DNA from: Bacteroidales bacterium
GTDB lineage: Bacteria; Bacteroidota; Bacteroidia; Bacteroidales; VadinHA17
Assembly (NCBI GenBank): GCA_031285575.1
Contig: JAITVX010000208.1
Location: forward strand, 1 to 10,653
Length of the DNA: 10,653 bases
Reading direction: 5' to 3'
Part shown: positions 1 to 5,959 of the stretch, in pieces
Numbering within the stretch: position 1 is the stretch's first letter
Layout: each line of letters opens with the position of its first letter
Translations under genes and position numbers: made by a program
The notes under the pieces: generated by a model
Told to the model about the DNA's origin: nothing
The model's database searches: none
The model's input: only the letters and a program-made list of their open reading frames with translations

Positions 1-70
1 ACTCTTTATAATTCATAGATCTCAATATATCATCAAAAAATATGTATATTGCAACAGTTTTTGTAACCAT
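1..70 (-). CDS. Partial ORF at left border, putative transposase N-terminus
   Basis: An ATG at 70..68 opens a frame that stays open for 23 codons to the window edge. It reads MVTKTVAIYIFFDDILRSMN followed by YKE. A TATATTTG promoter-like box lies about 30 bases upstream, which supports a real gene start. The short start, with an early Asp-Asp and 'DIL', resembles the N-termini of some IS982/IS4-type transposases of Bacteroidota. That resemblance is from memory and rests on very few residues. It reads outward, away from the HAD gene, as expected for an insertion sequence placed behind that gene. It could equally be any small cytoplasmic protein. Being a real CDS is more likely than the transposase label. 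Confidence 0.4.
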   Translation of the reverse strand, partial: MVTKTVAIYIFFDDILRSMNYKE

Positions 71-101
71 GGTCAATCCTCATTTTTGTGTGTTAGCAAC
101 G

Positions 102-135
102 CAAATATAAGAGATTGACTTTTTTTTATGCCAAA
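102..135 (-). promoter_or_regulatory. Bacteroidota-type promoter for the left-border ORF
   Basis: On the minus strand the -7 box TATATTTG lies at 109..102 and matches the TAnnTTTG consensus exactly. A TTTG at 135..132 could serve as the -33 element, with a 22-base spacer that is slightly longer than usual. Transcription would start near position 96, leaving a leader of about 25 bases before the ATG at 70. Confidence 0.4.
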
Positions 136-193
136 TCTATAAGTAGCAACTTGAATTACTTAAATGTATTGCAGGTTATATATGTTTAGTCTT

Positions 194-799
194 TTAACTG
201 CCTGCCAGTATCTTCCAAAGCATAGCCCCTATATCTTCCGCTCCGTTGGTGTGCAGGCCTTGCATGCCGGTCTTTTCGGCAGCGCGAACGTTGATTTCAA
301 GGTCGTCGATAAACAGCGACTCGCTGGCTACAAGCGAATATTTGCCGACAAGCAGCCTGTAAATTGTTTCGTCGGGTTTTGAAACTCTTACGTCGGCCGA
401 TATTATGCCTCCGTCGAAGATATTGAAAAATGGATTCAGGCTTCTTATTTCAGGAAATATGTCGGATGTGAAGTTGGACAGGTAATACAGCTTGTAGCCT
501 TTCTGTTTCAGTTCGGGCAACAGGGTTACGTTTTTTTCCAGAGGGAACAGCAGGTTAATGCGCAGGTCGAAAATACCCGCGATTTCGGTTTTACTTAGCG
601 ACGACCGCTCCGCAATTCGTTCAATAGCTTCATTGTGTGTTATGTCGCCGTTATCGAGCGTCGGCCATTCGGGGCTGAGAAAGATGTCTGTAAGTATTTT
701 TTCTGTCTGCCTTACGGAGTATTCCTTCCTTTCGAGATATTCTTTCGGTTTAAAGCTAAGCAGGACGTTCCCGAGGTCGAAAACAATATTGCGTATCAT
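194..799 (-). CDS. HAD-family hydrolase, YihX-like sugar-phosphate phosphatase
   Basis: A 201-residue cytoplasmic HAD-superfamily subfamily IA phosphatase. Motif I is FDLGNVL with nucleophile Asp8. The usual second Asp (D+2) is Gly10, as in the E. coli glucose-1-phosphate phosphatase YihX and its relatives. Motif II is Ser108 in YYLSNF, motif III is Lys141 in SKPDETIY, and motif IV is FIDD with Asp165 and Asp166. The helical cap lies between residues about 15 and 90. Length is normal and all catalytic motifs are present. The start (ATG at 799) is one base after the phosphofructokinase stop (803..801), with no Shine-Dalgarno sequence, so translation is probably coupled and the two form one operon. 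Substrate cannot be read from sequence. The neighbour and the YihX-type motif I suggest a sugar phosphate. FMN or another small phosphoester is an alternative. Confidence 0.88.
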   Translation of the reverse strand: MIRNIVFDLGNVLLSFKPKEYLERKEYSVRQTEKILTDIFLSPEWPTLDNGDITHNEAIERIAERSSLSKTEIAGIFDLRINLLFPLEKNVTLLPELKQKGYKLYYLSNFTSDIFPEIRSLNPFFNIFDGGIISADVRVSKPDETIYRLLVGKYSLVASESLFIDDLEINVRAAEKTGMQGLHTNGAEDIGAMLWKILAGS

Positions 800-800
800 G

Positions 801-2126
801 TCAGGGGTTTTTCATGCTGAATGGCTGTCCGGTGGCTTCAAGAACATTCCACCAGAGTTCGCCGTTGATGTCGATTTTTTTGCGTTTGGAGGTTACCATG
901 GGTATTGGCATCAGTGTAAAATGGTCGTTCCAGAACCCAACAACAAAGTCGGTTTTCCCGGCCAGGGCTGCGTGTACGGCATTTTGTGCAAGCAGGTTGC
1001 AGAATTTGCTGTCGTTGGCGTTTGCAGGTATACTTCTTATTATGTAGCTCGGGTCGATGTAACGTATTGAGTGGGGAAATTTTTTGTTTTTGAATTCTTC
1101 GGTTATTTTTTCTTTCAGATAAACGCCTATGTCTTTATGTTTAATGTTTCCAGATGCGTCTTTTTCCTGTCCGGCGTCTTCAAACAGATGCTGCCCTGCC
1201 CCTTCGGCTACTACTATTACTGCATGTTTCCGGTCTTCCAGCCTTTTTCTGAGTAATTTAAGGAAGCCCCGTGTGCCGTAGAGGTCAAACTCGCATTCGG
1301 GAACAAGCACAAAATTTACTTCCTGCACGGCAAGCGCGGCGCTGGCGGCAATAAACCCAGAATCGCGTCCCATAACTTTTATGAGGGCTATTCCGTTGTA
1401 TGCTCCCGAGGCTTCGTTGTGTGCGTTACGTATGATATCGGTTGCAACCGAAAAGGCCGTTTCAAAACCAAAGGATTTTTGTATGAGGTTGATGTCGTTG
1501 TCGATTGTTTTCGGGATTCCGGCTACGGCTATTTTTACTTTCCGCCGTTCTATCTCTTTGTAAATGTCGTGAACTCCGCGCAATGTTCCATCGCCGCCAA
1601 TGCAAAACAGTATGTTGACGTTCATTATTTCAAGTGTGTCAACAATCTTTTCAACATCCTGGTCGCCCCGCGAAGAGCCAAGCAGCGAGCCTCCGGTAAG
1701 ATGTATGTTGCTTACCGCGGCAGGCGAGAGCTCGACCACCGGATGGTTATAGCCCGACACAAGTCCTTCATATCCGTACTTGATGCCTATCACTCTGCTT
1801 ATGCCATATCTGTAATACAGTTCATACACAAGGCTTCTGATAACATTGTTCAGCCCGGGGCACAGGCCTCCGCATGTAACAACGGCAACTTTTGTCTTTG
1901 CCGGTTCAAAGAAAAGCTTTTCGCGCGGGCCGGCTTTTTCAAAAGATATTGGCACTTCGCCGCTTTCCCTGCATTTAAGGAAATATTCAAGCGATGTGTC
2001 GTAAATAATCCGTTCGCTGTCATTAACAAACCTGTAAATAGGGCTGTCTTCATTCCGGCCTATCTTCAAGGGCGAACCTACATTTTCCTTACCCAGTGTT
2101 TTTACAATAAAATCTTTATATTCCAT
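801..2126 (-). CDS. pfkA: 6-phosphofructokinase, long PPi-type scaffold with ATP signature
   Basis: A 441-residue cytoplasmic enzyme that phosphorylates fructose 6-phosphate to fructose 1,6-bisphosphate in glycolysis. Visible motifs are TCGGLCPGLN (84-93, phosphate loop), GGDGT (177-181), PKTIDND (205-211, catalytic Asp region), MGRDSGFIA (252-260) and PE at 276-277 (sugar-phosphate binding). It is about 120 residues longer than E. coli PfkA, with an N-terminal extension of roughly 75 residues, as in the long group that includes Trypanosoma ATP-PFK and many PPi-PFKs. The Gly at position 180, where PPi enzymes carry Asp (GGDD), points to ATP as donor; Lys206 is the residue shared with the PPi branch. 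I chose the ATG at 2126 because an in-frame TTG at 2222 would add 32 residues with no family likeness and would run through the promoter. It is followed after one base by the HAD gene. Confidence 0.92.
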   Translation of the reverse strand: MEYKDFIVKTLGKENVGSPLKIGRNEDSPIYRFVNDSERIIYDTSLEYFLKCRESGEVPISFEKAGPREKLFFEPAKTKVAVVTCGGLCPGLNNVIRSLVYELYYRYGISRVIGIKYGYEGLVSGYNHPVVELSPAAVSNIHLTGGSLLGSSRGDQDVEKIVDTLEIMNVNILFCIGGDGTLRGVHDIYKEIERRKVKIAVAGIPKTIDNDINLIQKSFGFETAFSVATDIIRNAHNEASGAYNGIALIKVMGRDSGFIAASAALAVQEVNFVLVPECEFDLYGTRGFLKLLRKRLEDRKHAVIVVAEGAGQHLFEDAGQEKDASGNIKHKDIGVYLKEKITEEFKNKKFPHSIRYIDPSYIIRSIPANANDSKFCNLLAQNAVHAALAGKTDFVVGFWNDHFTLMPIPMVTSKRKKIDINGELWWNVLEATGQPFSMKNP

Positions 2127-2152
2127 AACCGTGAACGCTAAATAATAAACGC

Positions 2153-2160
2153 CAAATATA
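2153..2160 (-). promoter_or_regulatory. -7 box of the pfkA-HAD promoter
   Basis: TATATTTG on the minus strand matches the Bacteroidota TAnnTTTG box exactly. It lies 27 bases before the ATG at 2126, which would give a leader of about 20 bases. No clear TTTG is present at the -33 spacing; that position is occupied by a perfect palindrome (2178-2195). Confidence 0.5.
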
Positions 2161-2177
2161 ATAATGTTTTGAGTAAA

Positions 2178-2195
2178 ATTATAACCGGTTATAAT
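2178..2195. promoter_or_regulatory. Perfect 18-bp palindrome, candidate operator at the pfkA promoter
   Basis: ATTATAACCGGTTATAAT is identical to its own reverse complement over all 18 bases. It begins 18 bases upstream of the -7 box, so it covers about -25 to -42 relative to the expected transcription start and replaces the -33 element. A symmetric site in this place is typical of a dimeric transcription factor. Which factor binds, and whether it activates or represses, cannot be told from the sequence. Confidence 0.4.
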
Positions 2196-2281
2196 GTTTA
2201 GCCGGAATTTTCGGTATTGCAAACCGTAATCATTATTTTAAGATTATAGAGCATAACTTTTATGATTTACTCCGTTGAGAT

Positions 2282-2367
2282 ATATGTTTTGCACCCGTAT
2301 CTTCCCGCCGCTGACAGGGTCTGTCGACCATTGTCAGGTCTGCACGCCGCGTCTCTACCCCATAATC
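2282..2367. repeat. GC-rich structured island, candidate interspersed repeat
   Basis: This GC-rich block sits between AT-rich flanks in the 427-base gap between pfkA and the DUF2723 gene. It contains the arms CTGACA (2311-2316) and TGTCAG (2332-2337), enclosing a second stem GGTC/GACC (2318-2321 and 2326-2329). An alternative stem GACAG/CTGTC uses 2313-2317 and 2321-2325. At 2349-2359 it has GCGTCTCTACC, which recalls the GTAGAGACGC arm common in short intergenic repeats of Bacteroidota and cyanobacteria (from memory). The 5-base word GAGAT occurs on both sides (2277-2281 and 2368-2372), possibly a target duplication but short enough to be chance. No ORF is supported here. Confidence 0.3.
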
Positions 2368-2374
2368 GAGATGT

Positions 2375-2397
2375 AAAAAAAATTACACCAGGTGTAA
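2375..2397 (-). terminator. Rho-independent terminator-like hairpin behind the DUF2723 gene
   Basis: The arms TTACACC and GGTGTAA (2383-2397, one-base centre; as RNA a 6-bp stem with a 3-base loop) are followed on the minus strand by eight T residues (2382-2375). It lies about 155 bases after the DUF2723 stop codon. The stem is short and contains only three G-C pairs, so strength is uncertain. It could instead be a symmetric protein-binding site. Confidence 0.45.
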
Positions 2398-2467
2398 AAA
2401 TATTAAAATATGCAGTATGATGCCGTCATACCGTTATTTTGCAAACATAGAATTGCCGGCGCCGGAG

Positions 2468-2485
2468 TTGCGTCGGTTGACGCAA
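2468..2485. repeat. Stem-loop in the DUF2723 3' region
   Basis: The arms TTGCGTC (2468-2474) and GACGCAA (2479-2485) form a perfect 7-bp stem around a 4-base loop. No T-run follows on either strand, so it is not a simple terminator. A 10-bp palindrome CCGGCGCCGG sits beside it at 2456-2465. Confidence 0.35.
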
Positions 2486-2529
2486 GTATGCCGAAGCCGT
2501 TCGGAAATATATCGTAATCACCGTATAGG

Positions 2530-2544
2530 CAGGACATTGTCCTG
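2530..2544. repeat. Stem-loop just after the DUF2723 stop codon
   Basis: CAGGACA and TGTCCTG form an almost perfect inverted repeat around one central base (6-bp stem, 3-base loop as RNA). It starts 9 bases after the stop codon at 2556..2554 and is not followed by a T-run. It may protect or help define the 3' end of the transcript. Confidence 0.35.
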
Positions 2545-2553
2545 TTATGGTTT

Positions 2554-5500
2554 TTACTGTCGCTGCGTCTGTGGCTGTGCCATGTTCGTGTACTGTGTAT
2601 AGCAAACTTCAAGCCGGTCGTTTATTTCTTTGGCCAGTTCGGGCTTGCCATACTGTTCGCACGAGCCGGCTACACGCGAGGTGTATTGTATGGCTGTCTG
2701 TATTTCATATGCGGCCGAGTTAAGTACGTATGGTTTCTGTTTCAGGTAGTAGTTAAGGCGGTCGAGATAGTAGTCTTTGTATGCTATCGACATTTCTGTT
2801 GCGCGGTTGGTAGCTCCGGCGCGGAAGTATGCGTCTATCAGGTCGGGGAAGTAGGGGTCGTAGGGTACGTTGCCCACGGGGAAAAGCTCCATGCACCTGT
2901 CGAGCACTTCTACGGCTTTCGTACTGTCGCCCTGTTCTGCAAGGGCTTTGGCAAGGCGGGCGTAGTTACTGCGCACACGTACTACGGTGAGGGTGCGCCG
3001 GTGGTGATAGTCATTGTTTACTCCGGGGGTGTTTACTCCGCCCCATACGAACTTGTTCATCATGTTGTTGTAGAGTATATCGGTGTCTATTCCTCCGTAT
3101 TCCATCCAGCTTTTGTTGGTCGATTTGATTGGTACGAGGCGGTATGCAAGGCCTTCGAGCCGGAAGTATTCTTCGAGCCCGAAGGCGTCGTTGTGGTATC
3201 CAGCAACGAAGTATATGGGACGTTCCCATTTGTTGTGGGCAAGTATGTCGAGCACTATCAGCTGGCTTTTGAGTATGGAGTTTGAGCTGAGGGTTATGTC
3301 GATGTAAGGGACTATTTTGTCGCGGTCTTCGGGCTTAACGGTTCCGGAGGCAATTACCCTGTCGGCATCAACAGGTATCCTGATTGTGCGCGATGGCAGG
3401 ACGTCGAGTATTTCGGTGGCCGATACCTGTACTTTTGTGGCTTTGTTGTCGCTGTTTATCCAGTCGATAACGGTCGATATATCTACCGGGTCCTGTGTTT
3501 TTTCCGCTACGAATATCTGGTTGTTTACGCCGTCGTAGTATTTCTTCGCCGGCAGTGTAACCGGCAGCGGGGCCGACTGGTATGTTGTGCGTTTCATCTG
3601 GTCTATATACCAGTCGGTGTTCAGCAACATGAGGTTGCATACTCTTACGTCGGTTCGTTTCCCTTCCACTTCCTGAGCATACCACAGGGGGAAGGTGTCA
3701 TTGTCGCCGTTTGTGAAAAGTATTGCATTCGGTGCGCACGAGTTAAGGTAGTTGAATGCTACGTCTCTTCCGAGATATCTTCCCGAGCGGTCGTGGTCGT
3801 CCCAGTTTTGGGCGGCCATAATAACGGGAACCGCCATGAGGCATACTGCACCGGCCAGAGGGGCTGCAATCACTTTGCCAGCGGGTTTAGACAGGGCTTC
3901 GTAGAGGCCGGCGACGCCCAGGCCAATCCACACGGCAAAGAAGTAGAACGAGCCGGTGTAGGCATAGTCGCGTTCGCGGGGCTGGTTGGGGTACTGGTTG
4001 AGGTAAAGAACTATGGCTATTCCGGTCATCACAAACAGCAGCATTATGACGCTCCAGTTGCGCTTGTCGCGGTTCATGTGGTAAAACATCCCCGCCAGGC
4101 CAAGTATAAAGGGAAGAAGAAAGTAGCGGTTCCTCGAAGGGTTGTTTTTTATGTCGTCGGGGGCGTCGTTGTATGTTCCGGTGCGGGGTTCGTCGAGGAA
4201 CCTTAGGCCGGTAATCCAGTTGCCGTTCAGAGCTCCGCCGTTTCCCTGCTCGTCGTTCTGCCTGCCTGCAAAGTTCCACATGAAGTACCTGAAGTACATG
4301 TGCCCGAACTGGTGCGACAGCATAAACCTTACGTTCTCAATGAACGTAGGTTTGCGTATAATACTGCTTTTGCCCGAAATGTCGGTTGCCTGAATGGGTG
4401 TTCCCTTCACCTTGCCCCATTCTTCATAAACAGCGGCATGGTCGGGCTGGTCGCTCCACATGCGCGGGAAAAGCGTAAGGAAGCGAGGGTCGTAAATGCG
4501 TTCAATATTTTTGCCTGTAACAATATATTTCCCGTCGGCAAGCGAATAGCGTTCCTTACCGTCTTTGTATTCAACCACCGGCGAGTTGTAGTGCTGCCCG
4601 TGGAACAGCGGCCTGTCGCCATACTGTTCCCTGTTTATAAAATACAGCAGGTTGAAAGGGTTTGAAGGGTTGTTTTCGTTCAGCGGCGGATTGGCCGACG
4701 ACCTTATTACTATAATGGCATTTGACGAGTAGCCTATCAGTATAACCGCTATTACCGTCATTGCCATGTTGAGCATCCGTTTGTTGCGCAGAGCCATGTA
4801 GTAGGTAACAACTGCTATTACTCCGAAAATAACTATATTAAGAAGGCCTGAATCCGAAATAATCCAGATACCGGTGAAGAACAGTGCCGCAACCGTAACG
4901 GCGGTGTTTCTTGAAACGTTCGACGACATAAATGAAAACCGTACTGCAAGCGCAAGCAGCGCAGCGGTAAGCAGAACATGGAAAACCATTCCGCTGTTCG
5001 ACGGCATGCCCAGGGTATTGACAAAAAACATGTCGAACCGCGACGATATTGTTACTATGCCGGGCATTATACCGTACAGCAGTAGCGCCAGCGCAGCAAC
5101 GCTTATTGCCGACGACACTGCAAGCCCCCTCCAGCTGAATTCATATTTCCTGAAGTAATATACCAGAACAATTGCAGGCAGCGTAAGCAGGTTGAGCAGA
5201 TGGACTCCGATAGAGAGCCCCATAAGAAATGCTATCAGGATAAGCCACCGGTCGGCATACGGCTCGTCGGCAGCATCTTCCCATTTAAGTATGGCCCAGA
5301 AAACTATTGCGGTAAAGAACGACGACGATGCGTAAACTTCTCCCTCGACGGCGGAAAACCAGAACGAGTCGGAAAAACAGCAGGCCAGGGCACCTACAAT
5401 TCCTGCCGACATAACGGCTGCTGTTTCGGGCAGCGAAACGGCAGCCTGATTTTTAACAACAAGCTTCTTTGCCAGGTGGGTTATTGTCCAGAACAGGAAC

Positions 5501-5775
5501 AGTATTGTAAAGGCACTGACAAGCGCCGACATTGCATTGACCGTTGCCGCAACCATTTCCGTATTGCCCATTGCGAAAAGCGTAAAGAACCTTGTCATAA
5601 TCATAAAGACGGGGTTTCCCGGAGGGTGCCCCACTTCAAGCTTAAAGCCCGATGCTATATACTCGCCGCAGTCCCAAAGGCTTGCCGTAGGCTCAATGGT
5701 AAGAAGGTATGTAATTGCAGACACGGCAAAAACCGCCCATCCCGATATGTTGTTTACCAAACTGTATTTCTTCAT
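2554..5775 (-). CDS. DUF2723 GT-C family membrane protein, O-mannosyltransferase-like
   Basis: A 1073-residue inner-membrane protein of the DUF2723 (PF11028) family, which belongs to the GT-C fold of lipid-linked sugar transferases; substrate and product are not known from sequence. The N-terminal part (about 1-360) has roughly eight to ten membrane segments. The first extracytoplasmic loop carries the family signature SLWDCGEYIAS (Asp35, Glu38) and KLEVGHPPG (Glu47, His50). A soluble loop follows at about 360-545, then four more membrane segments with QPRERDYAYTGS between them, then a periplasmic C-terminal part starting with TNGDNDTFPLWYAQEVEGKRTDVRV-like sequence. The last 150 residues look like degenerate TPR helices. 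I chose the ATG at 5775 (MKKYSLVNN) over an in-frame TTG at 5793 because family members start this way. It has its own promoter and reads as a single-gene unit. In this phylum such proteins are suspected in glycosylation of exported proteins. Confidence 0.88.
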   Translation of the reverse strand: MKKYSLVNNISGWAVFAVSAITYLLTIEPTASLWDCGEYIASGFKLEVGHPPGNPVFMIMTRFFTLFAMGNTEMVAATVNAMSALVSAFTILFLFWTITHLAKKLVVKNQAAVSLPETAAVMSAGIVGALACCFSDSFWFSAVEGEVYASSSFFTAIVFWAILKWEDAADEPYADRWLILIAFLMGLSIGVHLLNLLTLPAIVLVYYFRKYEFSWRGLAVSSAISVAALALLLYGIMPGIVTISSRFDMFFVNTLGMPSNSGMVFHVLLTAALLALAVRFSFMSSNVSRNTAVTVAALFFTGIWIISDSGLLNIVIFGVIAVVTYYMALRNKRMLNMAMTVIAVILIGYSSNAIIVIRSSANPPLNENNPSNPFNLLYFINREQYGDRPLFHGQHYNSPVVEYKDGKERYSLADGKYIVTGKNIERIYDPRFLTLFPRMWSDQPDHAAVYEEWGKVKGTPIQATDISGKSSIIRKPTFIENVRFMLSHQFGHMYFRYFMWNFAGRQNDEQGNGGALNGNWITGLRFLDEPRTGTYNDAPDDIKNNPSRNRYFLLPFILGLAGMFYHMNRDKRNWSVIMLLFVMTGIAIVLYLNQYPNQPRERDYAYTGSFYFFAVWIGLGVAGLYEALSKPAGKVIAAPLAGAVCLMAVPVIMAAQNWDDHDRSGRYLGRDVAFNYLNSCAPNAILFTNGDNDTFPLWYAQEVEGKRTDVRVCNLMLLNTDWYIDQMKRTTYQSAPLPVTLPAKKYYDGVNNQIFVAEKTQDPVDISTVIDWINSDNKATKVQVSATEILDVLPSRTIRIPVDADRVIASGTVKPEDRDKIVPYIDITLSSNSILKSQLIVLDILAHNKWERPIYFVAGYHNDAFGLEEYFRLEGLAYRLVPIKSTNKSWMEYGGIDTDILYNNMMNKFVWGGVNTPGVNNDYHHRRTLTVVRVRSNYARLAKALAEQGDSTKAVEVLDRCMELFPVGNVPYDPYFPDLIDAYFRAGATNRATEMSIAYKDYYLDRLNYYLKQKPYVLNSAAYEIQTAIQYTSRVAGSCEQYGKPELAKEINDRLEVCYTQYTNMAQPQTQRQ

Positions 5776-5853
5776 CTCTGTATTGTTATTCAAAAAAATT
5801 AATATCTGCTACTGTTAAAGCGACGCAATGTTAATCATTTTATCAATTAATTG

Positions 5854-5883
5854 CAAAGATACGGGATGCACTGCCGGTGCAAA
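5854..5883 (-). promoter_or_regulatory. Promoter of the DUF2723 gene
   Basis: Both elements of the Bacteroidota sigma-ABfr-type promoter are visible on the minus strand: TTTG at 5883..5880 and TATCTTTG at 5861..5854, with 18 bases between them. Transcription would begin near 5848, leaving a leader of about 70 AT-rich bases without a Shine-Dalgarno sequence. It is the best two-box promoter in the window. Confidence 0.6.
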
Positions 5884-5911
5884 CACACGAAATTTTATGA
5901 GGAAGTTTAGT

Positions 5912-5959
5912 AGAGAATAACAGTGGCTCTGTTCTTTACAGAAAAACCTGTTATTCTTT
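5912..5959. repeat. Long inverted repeat spanning the helicase stop codon
   Basis: The arms AGAATAACAG (5914-5923) and CTGTTATTCT (5948-5957) pair perfectly over 10 bp and continue two further positions with one mismatch (a G-T pair as read on the plus strand). The stop codon (5953..5951) lies inside the arm. The 24-base interior can form a second small stem (TCTGT/ACAGA). No T-run follows on the minus strand, so it looks more like a 3'-end stabilising or attenuating structure than a classical terminator. The DUF2723 promoter begins about 30 bases further on. Confidence 0.45.

Larger units (their letters stand above)
1..176 (-). mobile_element. Possible end of an insertion sequence
   Basis: The AT-rich stretch between the HAD stop codon (194) and the left-border ORF contains that ORF's promoter and no other gene. 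If the ORF is a transposase, the element's terminal repeat would lie near 171-176, where the minus strand reads ACCTGC, only about 18 bases behind the HAD gene. The other end of the element is outside the window, so neither inverted repeats nor a target duplication can be checked. No terminator hairpin follows the HAD gene, which fits an insertion immediately behind it. This is inference. Confidence 0.22.

Noticed and set aside
749..778. Missing second Asp in HAD motif I as a sign of inactivity
   Set aside because: Gly at this place is normal in the YihX-like group, which is active.
1419..2141. A 240-codon plus-strand frame
   Set aside because: It is antisense to phosphofructokinase, whose motifs are all intact; its composition is that of a reverse-strand shadow.
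2127..2222. A 32-residue N-terminal extension of phosphofructokinase from a TTG at 2222
   Set aside because: It has no family likeness, would translate through the -7 box and palindrome, and the ATG at 2126 gives the expected N-terminus.
2403..2612. A 69-codon minus-strand frame in the pfkA-DUF2723 gap
   Set aside because: It overlaps the end of the DUF2723 gene in another frame, runs through two hairpins, and its composition (many His, Ser, Thr, Cys) does not look like a protein.
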